This document shows, one piece after another, positions 7,645-14,025 of a stretch of DNA of 22,961 nucleotides (its first letter is position 1; every line of letters starts with the position of its first letter). Both the position numbers and the translations under genes were made by a program. The notes beneath the pieces were generated by a model. It was not told where the DNA came from. It saw nothing but the letters and a program-made list of their open reading frames with translations, and did not search any database. The stretch is taken from the NCBI GenBank assembly GCA_034189165.1, contig JAXHVN010000022.1, positions 1-22,961 of the forward strand, in the 5' to 3' direction. This DNA is from JAASSS01 sp021767745. GTDB lineage: Bacteria; Pseudomonadota; Gammaproteobacteria; UBA5335.

Positions 7645-8388
7645 TCAGCCCGCCGCCACGGCATCGTCCGCGAAATCGACGTTGGCGTAGACGTTCTGCA
7701 CGTCGTCCAGCTCGTCGAGGCGCTCGAGCAGCGTCAGGACGGCAGCGGCTTCTTCGCCGCCGACGGTAATCAGCGTCGCCGGCCGCTGCGTCAGCTCCGC
7801 GCTCGCCGGCGGCAGGTCGGCGGCGCGCATGCCATCGCGCACCTGCTCGTACTCCTCCGGCGTGGTGAGCACCTCGAAGCTGCCGTCGTCGCTGCGCAGT
7901 ACGTCTTCGGCGCCCGCTTCGAGCGCTGCCTCGAGCAGGGCGTCGTAGTCGGTCTGTGGCTCGTACACCAGCACCCCGGCAGCCTGGAACAGATAGGCGA
8001 CCGAGCCCTCGGCGCCGAGATTGCCGCCGGACTTGTTGAAGGCGTGACGCACCTCGGCGACCGTGCGATTGCGGTTGTCGGTCAGCGTATCGACCATGAC
8101 CGCGACGCCGCCGGGCCCGTAGCCCTCGTAGCGGATCTCCTCGTAGTTGGCCTCGTCGAGCTCACCGCTGCCGCGCTTGACTGCCCGCTCGACCGTGTCC
8201 TTGGTCATGTTGGCGGCCAGCGCCTTGTCGATCGCCAGGCGCAAGCGCGGGTTGGCGGTGGCATCGCCGCCGCCCATGCGCGCGGCGACGGTGATCTCCC
8301 GGATGAGCTTGGTGAAGACCTTGCCCCGCTTGGCATCCTGTGCGTTCTTGCGGTGCTGGATGTTCGCCCACTTGCTGTGTCCTGCCAT
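7645..8388 (-). CDS. yebC: YebC/PmpR-family (TACO1-like) protein
   Basis: 247-aa member of the YebC/PmpR family. The invariant N-terminus MAGHSKWANIQHRK and the following NAQDAKRGKVFTKLIREI are diagnostic. The segments YEGYGPGGVAVMVDTLTDNRNRT and FNKSGGNLGAEGSVAYLF belong to domains 2 and 3. The family was long annotated as transcriptional regulators; related proteins act as translation factors that relieve ribosome stalling, and members are usually next to ruvC, as here. It begins 27 bp after the stop of the YfaZ-like gene on the same strand and may share its transcript. Confidence 0.96.
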   Translation of the reverse strand: MAGHSKWANIQHRKNAQDAKRGKVFTKLIREITVAARMGGGDATANPRLRLAIDKALAANMTKDTVERAVKRGSGELDEANYEEIRYEGYGPGGVAVMVDTLTDNRNRTVAEVRHAFNKSGGNLGAEGSVAYLFQAAGVLVYEPQTDYDALLEAALEAGAEDVLRSDDGSFEVLTTPEEYEQVRDGMRAADLPPASAELTQRPATLITVGGEEAAAVLTLLERLDELDDVQNVYANVDFADDAVAAG

Positions 8389-8415
8389 GTTCGCCGTCCG
8401 TCGTCAGCGTCCGGG

Positions 8416-8985
8416 TCAGAGGTCGAGCTGCAGGCCAAGGAACCAGCCGTCATCAATGGTGACCGAACCCTCGTCGGCGTCGAAATCCGCCTCCAGCTCA
8501 CGCAGGCCCGCATACACCGTGGCGCTGCGCAGTACCTGATATTCCGCCTGGACACTGGCCCAGACCAGTCCCTCGCCGTCGAGCGCGCTCAGCACCTCAG
8601 GCGCCCAGTGCAGCTCGCCGACCAGCCCCAGTCGATCGTAGGCCGGCAGCGTCGCCCGCACACGCGCGCCGAGACCCAGCGCCGCCGACTGCGCATCCGC
8701 CTCGTCGCTGTCGACGTAGTACACGCGCCCGCCGAGGCTCGCCAGCACGTTCGCCTGGCTGGCTCCCGCATCGCCCTGCACGAACAGGCCGGCGGCGGCC
8801 AGCGTGCCCTCGTCGCCGTTGTGCAGTGCCGTGGCATCGGCTTGCAGCGTGCCGCGGGCATCGGTGCGCAGCACCTGCGTGTAGCCGACGTGCGCGGTGT
8901 CGTCGCTGACGTCGACGGCGATCTCCGCCAGCGCCGGGCCGGCGATGCACAGGGCGGTGAGGCCCCAGATGATGTTTTGCTTCAT
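8416..8985 (-). CDS. YfaZ-like small outer membrane beta-barrel protein
   Basis: Predicted secreted protein of 189 aa. A signal peptide is clear (MKQNIIWGLTALCIAGPALA, cleavage after ALA). The rest is rich in alternating polar/hydrophobic strands (VRVIQ-free barrel pattern such as ATVYAGLRELEADF) and ends in an aromatic/hydrophobic strand, WFLGLQLDL, as expected for an outer membrane barrel. The pattern GLVGELHWAPEVLSA resembles the conserved 'GEYYYSPDSLSS' region of E. coli YfaZ, so I assign the YfaZ family. Function is unknown. The ATG at 8983-8985 has a strong ribosome binding site (AGGGAGAG). The open frame reaching far upstream is an antisense shadow of relA. It is divergent from relA across a short shared promoter region. 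Confidence 0.75.
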   Translation of the reverse strand: MKQNIIWGLTALCIAGPALAEIAVDVSDDTAHVGYTQVLRTDARGTLQADATALHNGDEGTLAAAGLFVQGDAGASQANVLASLGGRVYYVDSDEADAQSAALGLGARVRATLPAYDRLGLVGELHWAPEVLSALDGEGLVWASVQAEYQVLRSATVYAGLRELEADFDADEGSVTIDDGWFLGLQLDL

Positions 8986-9002
8986 GACTCTCCCTGCTGT
9001 CG

Positions 9003-9022
9003 CCCGCCGATCTCCCGGCGGG
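9003..9022 (-). other. 7-bp hairpin in the leader of the YfaZ-like gene
   Basis: CCCGCCG (9003-9009) and CGGCGGG (9016-9022) form a perfect inverted repeat around a 6-nt loop. On the minus strand it falls in the 5' leader, about 6 nt upstream of the ribosome binding site of the YfaZ-like gene. It may stabilise the mRNA or affect initiation. Confidence 0.5.
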
Positions 9023-9029
9023 GCCGATG

Positions 9030-9036
9030 TATGATA
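9030..9036. promoter_or_regulatory. Symmetric -10 element TATGATA / TATCATA between relA and the YfaZ-like gene
   Basis: The plus strand reads TATGATA and the minus strand TATCATA, so each strand offers a hexamer matching TATAAT in five of six positions. A plus-strand start would lie near 9042, giving relA a leader of about 28 nt. A minus-strand start would give the YfaZ-like mRNA a leader of about 40 nt. No good -35 is visible on either side. Confidence 0.4.
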
Positions 9037-9069
9037 GCGACAACGCCTTCGCGCGACAGCGGTCCGCCT

Positions 9070-11160
9070 GTGAATCCCACGCCGCCAGCTCCTGCCGACG
9101 ACGCCGTTGCCGCGCTGCTCGGGCAGTTCGAGGTACCCGATCAGGTTGCGGCGCTGGCCCGCCGGAGCGCCGCGCGGGTCGCCGAGCTCCAGCTCGGCGC
9201 CGACGCCGAGCGGGCCGCCGCGCTGTACCCGCTGTGGGAGGCCGGTGTGGTGGACGAGACCATCCTGGCGGCGGAGCAGCCGCGGGCTTTCGCTCTCGTC
9301 CAGGCGATCGCCCGCCTGCGCGTGATCGACGACCTGCAACCCAATCCCGAGGGCCTGCACGGTCCGGCGCAGCTCGAACGGGTGCGCAACATGCTGCTGA
9401 CCATCGCCGAGGACGTGCGCGTGGTGGTCATCAAGCTGTGCCACCGTGCCGATGAACTCGCTGCCGCCAAGCATTGGCCGGAGCCCCGCCGCCGGCAGCT
9501 GGCGCAGCAGACGCTGGATCTGTACGCGCCGCTGGCCAGTCGGCTCGGCATCTGGCAGCTGAAGTGGCTGCTGGAGGACTACTGCCTGCGCTACCTCGAG
9601 CCGGAGGGTTATCACCGCATCGCCCGCTGGCTGGACGAGCGGCGCACCGACCGCGAGCGCTATATCGAACAGGCCGTGGCCGCCGTCGATCAGGCCCTGC
9701 GCGCGGCCGGCATCGACGCCCGCGTCAGCGGACGGCCGAAGCACATCTACAGCATCTGGCGCAAGCTGCAGCGCAAGGCCATGGCCTTCGATGCGCTGTT
9801 CGACGTGCGCGGCGTCCGCGTGCTGGTCGCCGACGTGCCGGCCTGCTACGCCGCGCTGGGCGTCGTGCACGGGCGCTGGCAGCCGATTCCCGGTCAGTTC
9901 GACGACTACATCGCCTCGCCGAAGGAGAATCAGTACCGCTCGCTGCATACGGCGGTGATCGGCCCGCGCGGGCGGACGCTGGAGGTGCAGATCCGTACGC
10001 AGCAGATGCACGAGGAGGCCGAACTCGGCGTGGCCGCCCACTGGCGCTACAAGGAGGGCGGCAGCGAACGGCGCGGCGAGAGCATCGCGCGCATCGCCTG
10101 GCTGCGGCGCCTGCTCGAGGCAGGCGATGAGGCCGAGGCCGAGGACATGCTGGCACGCCTGCACTCGGAGATGGGCGAGGATCGCGTCTATGCGATCACC
10201 CCCGGCGGCGATGTGCTGGACCTGCCGCAGGGTGCCACCGCAGTCGACTTCGCCTACGCCGTGCATACCGACGTCGGCCACCGCTGCCGCGGCGCCCGCA
10301 TCAACGGCGAGATCGCGCCGCTCACCCGGCCGTTGCGCCAAGGCGATCGCGTCGAAATCCTGACCGGCCGTGAGCCACGTCCCTCCCGCGACTGGCTGAC
10401 ACCTTCGCTGGGGTATGTGGTCACGCCCCGCGCCCGCGCCCGGATCCGCCAGTATTTCCGCCAGCAGGATCGCGAGCGGAATATCCTCGCGGGCCGCGCG
10501 CTGCTCGACCGGGAACTGCAGCGTCTGCGCCTGCACGAGGTCACGCCCGCCACCCTCGCCGCCGCCTGCGGCCACGACGATGCCGCCGAACTGCACGCGG
10601 CCCTTGGCAGCGGCCAGCTGTCGCTGGCGCAGGTGATCGGGCGGCTGCCACAGGAGCGGGCGCCGGCGCCGGCGCCGTCTCCGCCCCTCACGGGGCGCCG
10701 CGCCGTACCGGGTGCCGATGTGTTCGTGCCGGGCGTCGGCACACTGCTGACCAGCATCGCCGGCTGCTGCCGACCACTGCCACCGGAGCCGATCGCCGGC
10801 TATGTCACCCGGCGGCGCGGGGTCAGCGTGCACCGGCAGGACTGCGCGGCCCTGCTGCGGCTGACGCAGCAGGCGCCGGAGCGCCGCCTGGAGGTGCAGT
10901 GGGGCGCCCGGCCGGCGCGCCAGAGCTATCCGATGACGATCCGGGTCGAGGCCTACGACCGACAGGGACTGCTGCGGGACATTTCCGACATGCTCAGTGC
11001 AGCGCACATCAACGTGCTTGGCGCGAATACCGACACCGCGGCGTCCGGCATCGCGCGGATGGACCTGCGCGTGGAAATCGCGGACATCCCCCAGCTCAGC
11101 TCGGTGCTCAACCGCCTCAGCCGGCTGCCGCACGTGATCTCGGCGAGCCGACTGAACTGA
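9070..11160 (+). CDS. relA: RelA, ribosome-associated (p)ppGpp synthetase
   Basis: Monofunctional RelA-type stringent factor, 696 aa from this GTG. An in-frame ATG at 9031 would give 709 aa, but it overlaps the likely -10 and the extra codons include rare ATA and ACA, so I prefer GTG. The N-terminal pseudo-hydrolase lacks the HD pair (ALYPLWEAGVV at 51-61). The synthetase domain has GRPKHIYSIWRK (221-232) and the catalytic Glu305 in LEVQIRT. TGS (about 372-431), the conserved-cysteine region (AGCCRPLPP...SVHRQDC) and a C-terminal ACT domain follow. It makes (p)ppGpp from GTP/GDP and ATP on ribosomes stalled by uncharged tRNA. The acidic motif that is E-F-D-D in E. coli reads Q-F-D-D here (276-279). 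It is about 50 residues shorter than E. coli RelA, mostly at the N-terminus. Confidence 0.93.
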   Translation: MNPTPPAPADDAVAALLGQFEVPDQVAALARRSAARVAELQLGADAERAAALYPLWEAGVVDETILAAEQPRAFALVQAIARLRVIDDLQPNPEGLHGPAQLERVRNMLLTIAEDVRVVVIKLCHRADELAAAKHWPEPRRRQLAQQTLDLYAPLASRLGIWQLKWLLEDYCLRYLEPEGYHRIARWLDERRTDRERYIEQAVAAVDQALRAAGIDARVSGRPKHIYSIWRKLQRKAMAFDALFDVRGVRVLVADVPACYAALGVVHGRWQPIPGQFDDYIASPKENQYRSLHTAVIGPRGRTLEVQIRTQQMHEEAELGVAAHWRYKEGGSERRGESIARIAWLRRLLEAGDEAEAEDMLARLHSEMGEDRVYAITPGGDVLDLPQGATAVDFAYAVHTDVGHRCRGARINGEIAPLTRPLRQGDRVEILTGREPRPSRDWLTPSLGYVVTPRARARIRQYFRQQDRERNILAGRALLDRELQRLRLHEVTPATLAAACGHDDAAELHAALGSGQLSLAQVIGRLPQERAPAPAPSPPLTGRRAVPGADVFVPGVGTLLTSIAGCCRPLPPEPIAGYVTRRRGVSVHRQDCAALLRLTQQAPERRLEVQWGARPARQSYPMTIRVEAYDRQGLLRDISDMLSAAHINVLGANTDTAASGIARMDLRVEIADIPQLSSVLNRLSRLPHVISASRLN

Positions 11161-11170
11161 TCCTGACGCA

Positions 11171-11209
11171 GCCGGGCCGAGTCCTGGCCCGGCGCCGGCG
11201 CCACGCCGG
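11171..11209. terminator. Two adjacent GC hairpins between convergent relA and lpd
   Basis: GCCGGGCC (11171-11178) pairs with GGCCCGGC (11186-11193) around 7 nt, and CCGGCG (11195-11200) pairs with CGCCGG (11204-11209) around CCA. They fill the 60-bp gap between two convergent genes and could end or protect both transcripts. Neither strand has a U tract, so this is not a classical intrinsic terminator. Confidence 0.45.
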
Positions 11210-11220
11210 CCCGGTGCCCG

Positions 11221-12654
11221 CTAGCGGCGGTTGCGGATGTGGATCGCCCGCCGGTCCACCGCGAGCGCGGCCTCGTGCACCGCCTCGGAGAGGGTCGGAT
11301 GCGCATGCACCGTGCGCGCCAGATCCTCGCTGCTGCCACCGAACTCCATGGCCACCACGGCCTCGGCAATCATCTCGCTGGCGCTGTGCCCGAAGATGTG
11401 CACGCCGAGCAGCTGATCGGTGGCCGCATCGGCCAGGATCTTGACCAGCCCCTCCTTCTCGCCCAAGGCCAGGGCTCGCCCGCTGGCGGCGTAGGGGAAG
11501 GTGCCGACGCGATAGTCCACGCCTGCCCGCTGCAGCTGGGCCTCCGTGCGTCCCACCCAGGCGAGTTCGGGGTGCGTGTAGATCACCGAGGGGATGGCGT
11601 CGTAATTGACGTGCCCTGGCTGGCCGGCGATGCGCTCGGCCACCGCGATGCCCTCCTCGGAGCCCTTGTGTGCGAGCATCGGACCGCGCACCACATCGCC
11701 GATGGCCCACACCTTCGGCAGGCTGGTGCGGCAGTTGGCGTCGATGTCGACATAGCCCTTCTCGTCGAGCTCCAGATCGACGTCGCCCGCCGCCAGGCCC
11801 TCGGTGCAGGGCCGGCGCCCGACCGAGACGATCAGCCGATCGACCTTGAGCTCCTGCGCCTGCTCCTCGGCGTCCTGATACTGCACCGTCACGCCGCGCT
11901 TGGTGGCGTGGCTGCCGGTCACCCGGCAGCCGAGCCGGATGTCCAGCCCCTGGCGCCGATAGGACTTGAGCGCCTGGGCGGCGACGTCCTGATCGCACAG
12001 CGAGAGAAAGTCCGGCTGCGCCTCGAGCAGCACCACCTCGGCGCCCAGGCGCCGCCAGACGCTGCCGAGCTCGAGCCCGATCACGCCGGCACCGATCACC
12101 CCCAGGCGCTTGGGCACCTCCGGGAATTCCAGTGCGCCCCAGGAATCGACGATCTGCTCGCCGTTGATCGGCGCCACGGAGATGTCGACCGGCTGCGAGC
12201 CGGACGCGAGGATGACATGCTCGGCCTCCAGCACCTGCGGCTCGCCCTCGTCCAGCGGCGTGACCTGCACCCGGTTATTGACCTGCAGCTGACCGTGGCC
12301 GGCGTAGGCATCGATCTTGTTGGTCTTGAACAGCCCGGCGATGCCGCCGGTCAGCGCCTCGACCACCTCCCGCCGACGCGTGTGCATCTGCGCCAGATCG
12401 AGCTTCACCTCGCCCACGGTGATGCCGTGCTCGGCCATCCCGTGCTGCGCCTGCTGATAGAGCTCTGAGGACTCCAGCAGCACCTTGGAGGGGATGCAGC
12501 CGGCATTCAGACAGGTGCCACCGAGGGCGTGGCCGCCGTCGTGGTTGCGCCAGCTGTCCACACAGGCGGTCCGCAGGCCCAGCTGCGCGCACCGGATGGC
12601 GGCCACATAGCCCGCCGGCCCGGCGCCGATTACCACTACGTCATACTTCGCCAT
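11221..12654 (-). CDS. lpd: Dihydrolipoyl dehydrogenase (E3)
   Basis: FAD-dependent E3 of 2-oxoacid dehydrogenase complexes, 477 aa. The N-terminal FAD motif is VVIGAGPAGYVAA. The redox disulfide is C48/C53 in GGTCLNAGCIPSK. The NAD motif is GVIGAGVIGLELG, the second FAD contact is VWAIGDV, and the catalytic His-Glu pair lies in HPTLSE (452-457). It reoxidises dihydrolipoyl groups on E2 and reduces NAD+. It follows sucB by 45 nt with a good ribosome binding site (AAGGGTGAG), so it is probably the E3 mainly produced with the 2-oxoglutarate dehydrogenase complex, as in pseudomonads. It may also serve pyruvate dehydrogenase encoded 7.5 kb away, unless another lpd follows aceF outside the window. 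Confidence 0.97.
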   Translation of the reverse strand: MAKYDVVVIGAGPAGYVAAIRCAQLGLRTACVDSWRNHDGGHALGGTCLNAGCIPSKVLLESSELYQQAQHGMAEHGITVGEVKLDLAQMHTRRREVVEALTGGIAGLFKTNKIDAYAGHGQLQVNNRVQVTPLDEGEPQVLEAEHVILASGSQPVDISVAPINGEQIVDSWGALEFPEVPKRLGVIGAGVIGLELGSVWRRLGAEVVLLEAQPDFLSLCDQDVAAQALKSYRRQGLDIRLGCRVTGSHATKRGVTVQYQDAEEQAQELKVDRLIVSVGRRPCTEGLAAGDVDLELDEKGYVDIDANCRTSLPKVWAIGDVVRGPMLAHKGSEEGIAVAERIAGQPGHVNYDAIPSVIYTHPELAWVGRTEAQLQRAGVDYRVGTFPYAASGRALALGEKEGLVKILADAATDQLLGVHIFGHSASEMIAEAVVAMEFGGSSEDLARTVHAHPTLSEAVHEAALAVDRRAIHIRNRR

Positions 12655-12699
12655 CGCTCACCCTTGCTCGCATTGTCTTCATGTCGATCGTCCGCAGCC

Positions 12700-14025
12700 T
12701 CAGACCTGCAGCAGCAGCCGGGCCGGATCCTCCAGGAATTCCTTGATCGCGACCAGGAACTGCACCGCGTCCTTGCCGTCGACCAGGCGATGGTCGTAGC
12801 TCAGCGCGAGATACATCATCGAGCGGATGCGAATCTCGCCGTCCATCACACGGGGGCGGTCCTCGATCTTGTGCATGCCGAGGATGGCGCTCTGCGGCGG
12901 ATTGAGGATGGGCGTCGAGAGCATCGAGCCGAAGACGCCCCCATTGGTGATGCTGAAGGTGCCACCGGTCAGGTCGTCCATCGACAGGCTGCCGCTCTTG
13001 GCCTTGTCCACGTAGGCCGAGATGCCCTTCTCCACATCGGCAAAGCTCATGCCGTCGGCATCGCGCAGGATCGGCACGACCAGCCCGCGCGGCGAGGCCA
13101 CGGCGATGCCGATGTCGAAGTAGCCGTGATAGACGATGTCCTTGCCGTCGATGGAGGCGTTGATGATCGGATAGCGCTTGAGTGCCTCGACCGCCGCCTT
13201 GACGAAGAACGACATCATGCCGAGGCGGGCCTCATGTGCCTGCTCGAAGGCATCGCGGTGCCGGCGCCGCAGCTGGTTGACCTCCGTCAGATCGACCTCG
13301 TTGAACGTGGTCAGCATCGCCGCACTCTGCTGCGCCTGCACCAGACGCTCGGCGATGCGCGCCCGCAGCCGGGTCATCGGCACGCGTTGCTCCGGGCGCT
13401 CGCCCGAGGCCGGTTCGGCGGCGGCCGGCGCCGCCGGCTCGGCCGACGCCGCGGGCGCCTCGCCGGCCGGCGCCGGCCTGTCCTGCGTCTGCGGACCCCG
13501 TTCCAGGGTGTTGAGCACGTCGGCCTTGGTCAGGCGCCCACCGCGCCCGGTGCCCTTGATGGCCGCCGGATCGAGCTGATGCTCCTCCACCAGTCGACGC
13601 ACCGCCGGGCTGAGCGCACTGGCCGCCTCGGCGGCAGGCTCGGCGGCTGCCATGGCCGGCGACTCGGAGTCGGACTCCTGGCTGGCCTGTGAGGCATCCT
13701 GCGCCGGTGCATCTTGCGCCGCCTTGCCGGCGCTGGCCTCGTCAGCGCCGGGCTTGGCCTCGCCGGCCGACTCGGCGCCGCCACCCTCGCCTGGCTCCAG
13801 CACCGCCACCACCGTGCCCGGCGTGACCACATCGCCCTCGGCCACCTTCAGCTCGCCCAGCACGCCCGCCTGGGGCGCAGGCACCTCCAGCACCACCTTG
13901 TCGGTCTCCAGGTCCAGCAGGTTCTCGTCCCGCTCGACCCGATCGCCGGCCTGCTTGTGCCAGGTGACGACCGTCGCGTCCTCCACCGACTCCGGCAGCT
14001 GCGGCACCTTCACTTCAATACTCAT
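12700..14025 (-). CDS. sucB: Dihydrolipoyllysine succinyltransferase (E2 of OGDH)
   Basis: E2 core of 2-oxoglutarate dehydrogenase, 441 aa (E. coli SucB 405). It has one lipoyl domain (1-77) with lipoyl-Lys43 in LETDKVVLEV. A long Ala/Glu/Ser-rich linker (about 80-137) leads to the peripheral subunit-binding domain (SPAVRRLVEEHQLDPAAIKGTGRGG, about 139-163), and a second Ala/Pro linker (about 178-210) leads to the catalytic domain. The latter holds the active-site motif YDHRLVDG with His412 and Asp416. The single lipoyl domain and the SucB-like IEVKVPQLPESV start favour succinyl over acetyl transfer. The extra length comes from the linkers. The ATG overlaps the sucA stop as ATGA. Confidence 0.96.
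   Translation of the reverse strand: MSIEVKVPQLPESVEDATVVTWHKQAGDRVERDENLLDLETDKVVLEVPAPQAGVLGELKVAEGDVVTPGTVVAVLEPGEGGGAESAGEAKPGADEASAGKAAQDAPAQDASQASQESDSESPAMAAAEPAAEAASALSPAVRRLVEEHQLDPAAIKGTGRGGRLTKADVLNTLERGPQTQDRPAPAGEAPAASAEPAAPAAAEPASGERPEQRVPMTRLRARIAERLVQAQQSAAMLTTFNEVDLTEVNQLRRRHRDAFEQAHEARLGMMSFFVKAAVEALKRYPIINASIDGKDIVYHGYFDIGIAVASPRGLVVPILRDADGMSFADVEKGISAYVDKAKSGSLSMDDLTGGTFSITNGGVFGSMLSTPILNPPQSAILGMHKIEDRPRVMDGEIRIRSMMYLALSYDHRLVDGKDAVQFLVAIKEFLEDPARLLLQV

Noticed and set aside
8044..9030. Upstream extension of the relA frame (and the 905-aa antisense frame at 8416-11133)
   Set aside because: Both are shadows in high-GC DNA: the extension overlaps yebC and the YfaZ-like gene on the other strand, and the antisense frame is the complement of relA.
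12529..13692. 387-aa plus-strand frame antisense to sucB
   Set aside because: It is the complement of lpd/sucB codons, with no family motif and no ribosome binding site.
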